5,731 nt of DNA. Source: CAYSVN01 sp964434585 (GTDB lineage Bacteria; Patescibacteriota; Gracilibacteria; Peribacterales; Peribacteraceae). Where the stretch lies: contig CAYSVN010000071.1 in NCBI GenBank assembly GCA_964434585.1, forward strand, positions 1-5,731, in the 5' to 3' direction. Shown piece by piece: positions 1-5,731 of the stretch; the stretch's first letter is position 1; every line of letters begins with the position of its first letter. The position numbers and the translations under genes are program-made. Under the pieces are notes generated by a model that worked only from the letters and a program-made list of their open reading frames with translations, did not search any database and was not told where the DNA came from.

Positions 1-1723
1 GGTCAGAAATGTAAGTATGTAAGTCTTTATTAAACCACTTTAAAAGAGGGACAGCGAACCCCATTTTTTTACGATATAAAATATCATCTGGTAAATATGT
101 TTTAAGTGCCTGCTTAAGGGCATGCTTGCCACTACGTCCTTTAATTTTTAAGTCCGAAGGAATGGTTGCAGCAAGTTCAAGTAGTTTATGGTCCAAAAAA
201 GGACTACGGCCTTCTAGTGAATTCATCATGGTGGCAATATCTACCTTTGGCAGTAAGTCACCCGGTAAGTACATTTTAAAATCTGCAAATAGCATTTTGT
301 GTAGAATATCATTGGTGTTGGATGCTTCCAAAACAATATTAGTTAGCTGATTAGCATTACTATGTAAAACATGTTCTTTAAACTTGGGACAATATAAAAT
401 ATCTTTTTGTTGTTGGTTAAAATAGGTAAGAAAGTGTAAATATTGGCTCGCAAACGTTTGGCTTGCGGTATCTGCAAATCTAAATGCATGTTGTAACATG
501 TTATTAGACCTAGATTTTGTAAGGGTTTTAATAATATTAAGTGCCAACTTAGAGCCAAGGATATTGTTAATAGCTTGGAACATTTTTATCATGCGGTAAC
601 GAGTGTAGCCACCAAAGGTTTCATCACCTCCATCACCATTAAGAGCAACGGTTACATATTGGCTAGCATGTTTACTTACGTAGTATGTGGCTAGCTGACT
701 ACTGTCAGCGTACGGTTCTTCATAATGGTAAACTAAATTAGAAAGCTCATTAATCATTTTAGGCTCTACAATAAATTCATGGTGGTCTGTGCTATATAGG
801 TCAGCTACTTTTTTTGCATAAGGCAATTCATTAAAAGAATCCTCCTTAAAACCAATTGAAAATGTTTTAATGGGCTGAGAGCTGTTCTTGGCCATCATTG
901 CTACAACAGCACTAGAATCTACACCACCAGATAAAAAGGCACCCAACGGAACATCAGATCGCATACGCAGTCTTACTGATTCTTCGAAGGTCTGTAGAAT
1001 TTGTTCGTTCCACTCGTTATGGGTTCGCTTGTCCTGTTTAGAAAAATCAATGTCCCAGTATTGTTGTTTAGTCAGTTTTTTAGCATCGATATCTAGTAAA
1101 AGATAATGTCCTGGTTCTAATTTTTTAAGATCTTTAAAACCAGTAAGTGGTGCTGGTACATATTGGTACGTTAAATATTGATCAATAGCAGTAAGATCAA
1201 TTTCTTTTTTATATTCAGATTGTGTTAAAATTGCCTTTAATTCAGAGGCAAATAAAAACGTAGTGTCATCTTGATAATATTTAAATGGTTTTTGACCAGT
1301 GCGGTCGCATGCGCAAAACAACGTGTTTTGCCTACTATCATAAATGGCAAATGCAAACATTCCTCTAAGGTGCGTAAGGCAGTCAACACCGTGTTCATCA
1401 TACAGCGCTAAAATAACCTCAGTATCAGTTTGAGACTGAAAAATGTGCCCCTTATCTTCAAGCGTACTACGCAATGCTTGGTAGTTATAAATTTCACCAT
1501 TAAATGTAATGTGGTAATGTTCTTTGTAGCCCATTGGTTGCTTACCTCGCTGCGATAAATCAATAATTGATAACCTACAATGGCCAAGTCCTACTTGCTG
1601 ATTATTAGAAATGTAAACCCCATCGCCATCTGGACCGCGGTGTTTAATAGTGGTATTCATTGTTTGAATATCATCTGCCGTAAGCGTCTTATGAAAAAGA
1701 ATTTTACCAGTAATACCGCACAT
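1..1723 (-). CDS. asnB: Asparagine synthase (glutamine-hydrolysing)-like amidotransferase, C-terminus cut by window edge
   Basis: I translated this frame by hand from the ATG at 1723. It stays open for 574 codons to the left edge without a stop. The N-terminal half is a class II (Ntn) glutaminase: Cys2 directly after Met, HRGPDG at residues 28-33, Arg50 in RLSIID, NGEIYN at 75-80 and Asp100, so the glutamine-binding set looks complete. The C-terminal half is an adenylating synthetase domain with the PP-loop SGGVDSS at 265-271, NGDGGDE at 362-368, LEGRSPFLD at 503-511 and YRKKMGF at 550-556. Family members are usually about 600-650 residues, so only the last few dozen are missing. In the family, glutamine-derived ammonia amidates an AMP-activated carboxylate, classically aspartate. 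Here the gene is the last visible gene of a glycosyltransferase operon, 15 bases after the preceding stop. I infer that it may instead amidate a sugar carboxylate, as AsnB-like proteins in O-antigen clusters are thought to do. The start is fixed because Cys2 must be exposed. No Shine-Dalgarno site is visible before it. Confidence 0.93.
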   Translation of the reverse strand, partial: MCGITGKILFHKTLTADDIQTMNTTIKHRGPDGDGVYISNNQQVGLGHCRLSIIDLSQRGKQPMGYKEHYHITFNGEIYNYQALRSTLEDKGHIFQSQTDTEVILALYDEHGVDCLTHLRGMFAFAIYDSRQNTLFCACDRTGQKPFKYYQDDTTFLFASELKAILTQSEYKKEIDLTAIDQYLTYQYVPAPLTGFKDLKKLEPGHYLLLDIDAKKLTKQQYWDIDFSKQDKRTHNEWNEQILQTFEESVRLRMRSDVPLGAFLSGGVDSSAVVAMMAKNSSQPIKTFSIGFKEDSFNELPYAKKVADLYSTDHHEFIVEPKMINELSNLVYHYEEPYADSSQLATYYVSKHASQYVTVALNGDGGDETFGGYTRYRMIKMFQAINNILGSKLALNIIKTLTKSRSNNMLQHAFRFADTASQTFASQYLHFLTYFNQQQKDILYCPKFKEHVLHSNANQLTNIVLEASNTNDILHKMLFADFKMYLPGDLLPKVDIATMMNSLEGRSPFLDHKLLELAATIPSDLKIKGRSGKHALKQALKTYLPDDILYRKKMGFAVPLLKWFNKDLHTYISD

Positions 1724-1738
1724 AGTAAGATTTTAAAA

Positions 1739-2881
1739 TTATAATGAAAGGCTGTTTGCCCACTCTGGCAAAATGCGATCTTTCGAAAAATACCGAAGAT
1801 GATCGCTCCAATCGACTATAGCATTGTTATGTAGTTGTTGTAAGCGATGAATTTCTGATGCTAGTGTTTGCGCAAGATTCTGAAGCGAGGGATTTAAAAT
1901 AGAAAAACTTTCATGCTGGTAGACATTAGAAATAGGCTGAATATCAGCATGGTTAGATACAATGGGTTTTAAGAGTATTTCTCTTGGTCCAAAATTAGTA
2001 TCAAGACAAACAATAGGTAATCCTGCTGACATGGCTTCTAAAAAAACATTGGGAAATCCCTCCGAAAGAGAGGTCGAAACAAAACAATTAGCACGACCGT
2101 AATACTTATTGGGGTCTTTATGGTAGCCAAGTAGTGTGACGTTTTGTTGTAAACTAAGTTCATTAATCATATTTTCTAGAGTTGGCCGCAAGACACCTTC
2201 ACCTAAAATATAAACATGAGCTTTGCTTGAAACTACACTAAGTTCTTTTGATGCCTGTAGCAAAAGTTGGTAGTTTTTTTCTGGTACCAATCTACCAACA
2301 CTCAAGACAATATTTTGTTTTTTAATAGGGTTATTAATAACATCTTTTGTTTGAATAAAATTGGGAATAACAGTAATTTTATTGCTAGGAATAAGTAATT
2401 TTTTGCGAAGGGCATGTTTAAGTGAATCGGTGGGAAGAACAATATTANNNNNNNNNNAAGCAAAGCGATACAGGAACATAATTGGTACAGTCGCCTTAAG
2501 CCCATGAAAAAAAGGATTACAGCGTATAGAAACCGTAGTTTTTATACTAGGATGCAGTAATGCATAAAGCATAACAGGAATGCTAGAAAACTCCATAAAG
2601 CTAATAATATGGTGAGCACCTGTTTGTTTACACGTTTGTTTTATAATGTTCATTCTTGTAGTAATACTATACAAGGTATGAAAAACCCCTTTTTTAGGGT
2701 TTAAATTAGCACAAATAACATCACATATGACAGAATGTTGATGTTCAGTTTTAAAAAAAGTTAGTATGGTAACCTGGCAGTCTTGCGCCAGGTAGTTCGC
2801 AACCTTACTGGCCACTTTTTCTGCGCCACCCCCCTTAGCAAGTGATGCAATAACAATAAGAATATGTTTAGATGGTTTCAT
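1739..2881 (-). CDS. Glycosyltransferase family 4 (GT-B fold), glycan assembly
   Basis: This is a 380-residue retaining-type GT4 glycosyltransferase (counting four residues over the N run), the usual family length. The N-terminal Rossmann half has the glycine loop KGGGAEK at about 16-22 and SIRCNP at 118-123. The C-terminal donor half has SVGRLVPEKN at 194-203, LGEGVLRPTL around 226-235, the EX7E motif (Glu274 and Glu282 in SEGFPNVFLEAM) and GPREI at 298-302. It should act in the cytoplasm, moving a nucleotide-activated sugar to a lipid-linked glycan; donor and acceptor are unknown. The open frame extends upstream to an ATG at 2941, but that adds 20 residues without family character and overlaps the preceding gene by 56 bases. 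The ATG at 2881 starts 4 bases after the preceding stop and puts a typical beta strand (ILIVIASL) right at the N-terminus. Ten Ns at 2448-2457 fall in the middle; both sides are in one frame. Motif order and spacing closely match the upstream neighbour, suggesting a paralogue. Confidence 0.9.
   Translation of the reverse strand: MKPSKHILIVIASLAKGGGAEKVASKVANYLAQDCQVTILTFFKTEHQHSVICDVICANLNPKKGVFHTLYSITTRMNIIKQTCKQTGAHHIISFMEFSSIPVMLYALLHPSIKTTVSIRCNPFFHGLKATVPIMFLYRFAXXXXNIVLPTDSLKHALRKKLLIPSNKITVIPNFIQTKDVINNPIKKQNIVLSVGRLVPEKNYQLLLQASKELSVVSSKAHVYILGEGVLRPTLENMINELSLQQNVTLLGYHKDPNKYYGRANCFVSTSLSEGFPNVFLEAMSAGLPIVCLDTNFGPREILLKPIVSNHADIQPISNVYQHESFSILNPSLQNLAQTLASEIHRLQQLHNNAIVDWSDHLRYFSKDRILPEWANSLSL
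2448..2457. other. Assembly gap (10 N) inside glycosyltransferase gene
   Basis: Ten undetermined bases lie in the linker between the two Rossmann domains of the glycosyltransferase, after LYRFA and before NIVLPTD. Reading resumes in the same frame, so the true length should be 1 modulo 3. The neighbouring paralogue has LYPFADGAIV at this place, with three residues between FA and IV. Here the placeholder makes five, so the real missing stretch may be shorter than ten bases. The second gap in the window also has exactly ten Ns, which points to a fixed placeholder. Confidence 0.95.
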
Positions 2882-2888
2882 ACAGCTA
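2879..2888 (-). other. Stop-to-start junction of the third and second glycosyltransferase genes
   Basis: The upstream gene ends in TAG (2888-2886). Four bases later an ATG (2881-2879) begins the next gene. There is no purine-rich Shine-Dalgarno stretch before this ATG, so translation probably depends on ribosomes terminating just upstream. This spacing is the main reason for choosing 2881 over the more distal ATG at 2941. Confidence 0.7.
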
Positions 2889-4043
2889 GGTAGTTTTACG
2901 AGATAATGTGCCTTCAATACAGTCTTTCCACTGCTCGGCAACCACAGCAGGTTTAAAACGATTCAGTGTGGTAACAGGTTTAAATGGTAAGCTGCTTGAT
3001 TGTAACTTAGTTGATAAAATAGCAGCCACAAGCTGCTCAACTGCTGTATTAGTATTAGTTTGAGCGTCGGCAATAAGAATGCCTTGCGGAGATATTTCAG
3101 GGTAATTCATAACATCATCATGGTCAGCGTTCAGTAGTAGCTCTCGTGGTCCAGTTTCACAATCAGTAGAGATAACAGGAACATTAAAGCGCATGGCTTC
3201 AATAACAACATTAGGCATGCCCTCGCTAAGCGATGTTAGTAGTAAAATATGTGAGTATCGTAAAAAAGAGTAAACATTATCTTGGCGACCAACAAAAACA
3301 ACATGATCAACGATATTTAAATCAATACATTGTTGTTTAAGTTCATGTTCAAATGGACCATCTCCTACAACAAGTAATTTAATAGTGGGGTCTGTATTAA
3401 CCAATTGCTGCATTGCCATTAGTTGTAGTGTTATATTTTTATCATCTACCAATCTAGAGATGGAAATAAGTACAAAGTCCAGATCTGTTATTCCATACTG
3501 AGTTAGATTAACACGCTCATTCACGACATTGTTATCAGGAAATTCATAAATATTTGGAATAACAGATATATGTTTAGGTTTACAGTTTAAAAGCAGTCGT
3601 GTTGCTAATCGGTGGCTCTGCACAATGGCACCGTCTGCAAATGGGTAAAGTAGCTTCATTAACATCCGTTGTCCTTTTGTTCTAAATGATGTGTTACCAC
3701 GTGGTAGTACTAAAATTTTTAAAGATCGAATAGAAATACCAAGTAACACAGAAAGGAAAGAGGCAGTTTCCTTAAACCCTAACACAAGTTCAATATTATG
3801 TTTTTTTAATAATTTACGACATTGATATAATCTTGTAACCGTATTTGTTATTGTTGCGACCGGAGCGCTATCGCCCAAGCCAATAAAATATTTACCTTGA
3901 TATTCTTTTGGTATTTTACAAAATGTAATAACATAAACATTAAAGTGATCAGAAAGGAATTTTTGCACAAGTAATGCTGATTTTTCAGCGCCTCCACCAT
4001 TAATAATTGATGGAATAATAATGGCAATATTTTTTTTATCCAT
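2886..4043 (-). CDS. Glycosyltransferase family 4 (GT-B fold), glycan assembly
   Basis: This is a complete 385-residue GT4 enzyme. The N-terminal Rossmann domain opens with IAIIIPSIINGGGAEK (residues 6-21), whose glycine loop is typical of this family. A hydrophobic stretch at about 96-114 and the linker LYPFADGAIVQS (132-143) follow. The donor-binding half carries SISRLVDDKN at 194-203, VVGDGPFEHEL at 225-235, FVGRQDNV at 250-257, the EX7E pair Glu274 and Glu282 in SEGMPNVVIEAM, and TGPRELL at 297-303. The GPRE element after the EX7E motif is seen in several GT4 hexosamine transferases, but I would not name a sugar from it. It is predicted to be cytoplasmic, using a nucleotide sugar to extend a lipid-linked oligosaccharide. 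Its ATG sits inside the end of the upstream gene (8-base overlap), and its stop lies 4 bases before the next start, so it is a middle gene of a coupled operon. Several motifs sit at the same residue numbers as in the next gene, consistent with an old tandem duplication. Confidence 0.93.
   Translation of the reverse strand: MDKKNIAIIIPSIINGGGAEKSALLVQKFLSDHFNVYVITFCKIPKEYQGKYFIGLGDSAPVATITNTVTRLYQCRKLLKKHNIELVLGFKETASFLSVLLGISIRSLKILVLPRGNTSFRTKGQRMLMKLLYPFADGAIVQSHRLATRLLLNCKPKHISVIPNIYEFPDNNVVNERVNLTQYGITDLDFVLISISRLVDDKNITLQLMAMQQLVNTDPTIKLLVVGDGPFEHELKQQCIDLNIVDHVVFVGRQDNVYSFLRYSHILLLTSLSEGMPNVVIEAMRFNVPVISTDCETGPRELLLNADHDDVMNYPEISPQGILIADAQTNTNTAVEQLVAAILSTKLQSSSLPFKPVTTLNRFKPAVVAEQWKDCIEGTLSRKTT
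4036..4043 (-). other. 8-base gene overlap ATGGATAA (coupled start)
   Basis: Read on the minus strand, ATGGATAA holds both the start ATG (4043-4041) of the downstream glycosyltransferase and the TAA stop (4038-4036) of the upstream one, in different frames. No Shine-Dalgarno sequence precedes the ATG (the preceding bases read TTCAACAAG). Translational coupling by re-initiation is the simple reading. Confidence 0.85.
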
Positions 4044-5169
4044 CTTGTTGAACTAAGAATAAGTCACTCCATTTTTGCTCAGTAACCTTCCAATCAAACT
4101 CATTGTGAATTTTGTTCATTGCTGCTTTTCCAAACTGCTGTCTTTTGTTGCTATCTGTAATCATCTCTTCAATATACTTGGCCAGCATTATTCTGTCGCC
4201 ACTATTATAAATCAGGCCTTCTTGTTCGTGCTTAATTAAATACGGAACACCGCCAACATTACTAGCTACGCAGCAGCAACCAGAAGCCATAGCCTCCATT
4301 AAAGCATTCGGCAAGCCTTCGCAGTAGCTGCATAATACAAATAAGTGGCTAGCACCCAGTAGCGCCGGAATATCATCTTGCAGCCCCATAAAGTTAACAT
4401 CGTCTTTATACTGCTTATACAAAGGGTCTTGTTCATTAAATTTTCCAATGACTCTAATTTCAATATGTGGATACTTTTTCTTTAATACAGTGGTAACAGC
4501 TAGGTAGTCGTCAACACGTTTAACAGACTCCAGTCTACCAACATAACTAATAATAAGTTTATCGTGTTGTTGGTTGGGTAAAAACCGTTCTGCATTAATA
4601 CCAGATGCAATCACCTTTGTTTTTTTGTAAATACCCATACGCTTAAGCACATTAGGTGGTTGGGGGTGAAATGTAACAATACGGTTGGCACTTAACATAA
4701 TAAGCCAGCCTAACGTATGTGCATAAATCCAAGCACAAATGTTAAAGAGCCGACCTTTAGTAAACCATGTAATGCCGACAAGGGCGTCTGTCATAAGGTC
4801 AACCTTTTTACCTTGTAGCCTTAGCCAAATAACACTAATAGAAGACCAAAATAGTATTTTATTGACGATAATATGGTCAGGGTTAAATTTTTTAACAACG
4901 CGGTTAGTGATAGTAAAAAACCGAGGCGCAATTCCATAGTTCCAGGGGTCTTTTAAAAAAATATCTTGCACTTTCCCCAAGGTAATATGTTCAGAAATTT
5001 TCTCTTCCTCGTATGCAGAGCCATTAGCGGTATTGGCCATCGTTAAAATAAAGACATCAAACCCCATGCTAGCCCAAAGCTTGCTAAGGGTTTGGGTGCT
5101 GCGCATCCAACGGTGTGGCTCTTTGTAGTATGAAGATATTAAAAGAATTCTAGGGCGAATGTCAGTCAT
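4036..5169 (-). CDS. Glycosyltransferase family 4 (GT-B fold), glycan assembly
   Basis: This is a complete 377-residue GT4-type glycosyltransferase. It begins with a beta strand, RILLISSYY (7-15), but lacks the GGGAEK loop of the two downstream enzymes, so it belongs to a different subgroup. Residues 141-165 are strongly hydrophobic and could hold the protein at the inner membrane face. The C-terminal donor domain shows SYVGRLESVKRVDDYL (208-223), RVIGKFNEQDP (239-249), the EX7E motif (Glu284 and Glu292 in CEGLPNALMEAMASG), and SNVGGVPYLI (303-312), the usual GT4 loop after that motif. Three consecutive cysteines at 298-300 follow the EX7E helix, where small residues are common; this is unusual but not disabling. 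Donor and acceptor are unknown. Its ATG overlaps the stop of the upstream membrane protein gene by one base (TAATG), and its own stop lies within the next gene. The start is chosen for this junction and for the well-placed first strand. Confidence 0.93.
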   Translation of the reverse strand: MTDIRPRILLISSYYKEPHRWMRSTQTLSKLWASMGFDVFILTMANTANGSAYEEEKISEHITLGKVQDIFLKDPWNYGIAPRFFTITNRVVKKFNPDHIIVNKILFWSSISVIWLRLQGKKVDLMTDALVGITWFTKGRLFNICAWIYAHTLGWLIMLSANRIVTFHPQPPNVLKRMGIYKKTKVIASGINAERFLPNQQHDKLIISYVGRLESVKRVDDYLAVTTVLKKKYPHIEIRVIGKFNEQDPLYKQYKDDVNFMGLQDDIPALLGASHLFVLCSYCEGLPNALMEAMASGCCCVASNVGGVPYLIKHEQEGLIYNSGDRIMLAKYIEEMITDSNKRQQFGKAAMNKIHNEFDWKVTEQKWSDLFLVQQDG

Positions 5170-5171
5170 TA
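5169..5171 (-). other. TAATG stop/start overlap
   Basis: The upstream membrane protein gene ends with TAA (5171-5169) and the downstream glycosyltransferase starts with ATG (5169-5167), sharing one A. No Shine-Dalgarno-like sequence precedes it, so coupled re-initiation is likely. The junction also supports the frame used for the membrane protein's last 66 codons. Confidence 0.85.
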
Positions 5172-5731
5172 TGGTAATTCAACATAAAGAACACCTCTTG
5201 CTGTATCGTTAATTGTAATATTAAGCCCTAATGAAGGTTCAGACACCCAGTTTAAGAAATTCTCTACTTTTTTATGAAGTGGTCCATTTTTATCTTTTTC
5301 AATTGTAACGGTATTAGTATCAAATATTATACTGCTAAAACCAAGTGCTTGTAGGCGCTGTAAGGTTTTTNNNNNNNNNNATCACTATTATTTGGAATAA
5401 AATAAGGAATAAATGTACCAATACGGTAAAGGTGCGGACGGTTTGGGCGCTGCTGCTTAAGTGTAAGTATGCTACTAGTAATATTATCGTAATGAGGAAT
5501 AGTTCGTTCCTCTAGGCTGATGGCAGAAACCTTACCCATAGAATATTCTAGCATGCTACGCTGGCTTTCAAATTGCCACATACGTAAATTCCACATGACA
5601 AGCAGTGCAACAATAGTAAAGATAACCATAATGGTTTTATTGAGATAATCGGGTGATTTTATCAACAAGACCTCAGCTGCAACAATTAAGCCTACAAACA
5701 TAACAATTCCATACCATGGAATGCCGTACGC
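5169..5731 (-). CDS. Membrane protein C-terminal part, possible polytopic glycosyltransferase; N-terminus outside window, interrupted by 10 N
   Basis: The frame is open from the right edge, so the gene begins outside the window; the internal ATG at 5701 is not a credible start. Before the gap 117 residues are visible. A hydrophobic segment (about 3-24, beginning YGIPWYGIV) and a second one (about 33-49) look like the last two membrane helices. A soluble part follows, with YRIGTFIPYFIPNN at 102-115. After the Ns the same frame would stop after 13 codons. The frame starting at 5369 is instead open for 66 codons (KTLQRLQALGF, IIFDTNTVTIEKD, LHKKVENFLNWV) and ends in TAA at 5171-5169, sharing one base with the next start. 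I take that as the true C-terminus. From memory, this layout of final helices plus a soluble tail resembles large membrane glycosyltransferases of the GT39/PMT type, particularly in Patescibacteria. That family call is an inference without a catalytic motif in view. The protein may instead be an uncharacterised membrane protein. Confidence 0.7.
5371..5380. other. Assembly gap (10 N) inside membrane protein gene; length must be wrong
   Basis: Ten Ns separate the membrane/soluble part of the protein from its last 66 codons. Taken literally, ten bases put the reading in a frame that stops at once. The downstream frame that is open and meets the next gene at TAATG requires a missing length of 2 modulo 3. 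The placeholder is therefore not the true distance, and an unknown number of residues is missing. Confidence 0.9.

Noticed and set aside
126..350. Plus-strand open frame of 74 codons
   Set aside because: It lies opposite the conserved C-terminal half of the AsnB-like gene, has low-complexity serine/lysine-rich composition and no recognisable family. It is an antisense shadow.
343..558. Minus-strand open frame of 71 codons
   Set aside because: It overlaps the AsnB-like coding region in another frame, where the AsnB reading is continuous and well conserved.
888..1106. Plus-strand open frame of 72 codons
   Set aside because: It is antisense to the PP-loop region of the AsnB-like gene; no start context or protein family supports it.
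1724..1738. Possible promoter or terminator between the last GT4 gene and the AsnB-like gene
   Set aside because: Only 15 AT-rich bases are available, with no hairpin and no room for -35 and -10 elements; read-through transcription is the simpler explanation.
2302..2505. Minus-strand open frame of 67 codons spanning the N run
   Set aside because: It is in an alternative frame within the second GT4 gene, whose motifs continue on both sides of the Ns in the main frame.
2882..2941. Longer N-terminus for the last GT4 gene, starting at the ATG at 2941
   Set aside because: The extra 20 residues overlap the upstream gene by 56 bases and precede the normal first beta strand of the fold; the ATG at 2881 fits both family length and operon spacing.
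4739..4939. Plus-strand open frame of 66 codons
   Set aside because: It lies opposite the N-terminal domain of the first complete GT4 gene and has no independent support.
5327..5370. Thirteen-residue C-terminal ending of the membrane protein read straight across ten Ns
   Set aside because: It depends on the placeholder length being real. The alternative frame is open for 66 codons and joins the next gene at TAATG.

Overview
The window is an AT-rich piece of a bacterial surface-glycan biosynthesis locus. All genes lie on the minus strand and read from right to left. In order of transcription they are: the C-terminal part of a membrane protein that enters from the right edge (5731-5169), three GT-B fold, family-4-type glycosyltransferases (5169-4036, 4043-2886, 2881-1739), and a class B asparagine synthase-like amidotransferase (1723 to the left edge, C-terminus missing). 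Nearly every base is coding. No intergenic space exceeds 15 bases, so there is no room for an internal promoter or terminator. I see no RNA gene, CRISPR array, insertion sequence or clear inverted repeat.

The junctions look like one operon with coupled translation: a 1-base TAATG overlap, an 8-base ATGGATAA overlap, a 4-base gap and a 15-base gap. None of the four visible starts has a recognisable Shine-Dalgarno sequence. The likely joint task is assembly of a cell-surface oligosaccharide. The three cytoplasmic glycosyltransferases would add successive sugars to a lipid-linked acceptor, and the AsnB-like enzyme may amidate a uronic-acid sugar, as homologues do in other polysaccharide clusters. 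The membrane protein may be a polyprenyl-phosphate-sugar-dependent transferase. Sugar identities cannot be read from this sequence.

Two runs of exactly ten Ns (2448-2457 and 5371-5380) look like fixed-size assembly placeholders. The right-hand one hides a real coding continuation. Beyond it, a different frame stays open for 66 codons and ends in the TAATG junction with the next gene, so its true length cannot be 10.

Taxonomy is uncertain. Low GC, tight packing, absence of Shine-Dalgarno sites and the look of the membrane protein's tail are compatible with a Patescibacteria (CPR)-like genome, but this is a weak inference. The content is a fairly ordinary glycan cluster, and I found no convincing undescribed system. 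The most useful observations concern the hidden C-terminus, the amidotransferase context and the tandem pair of related glycosyltransferases.
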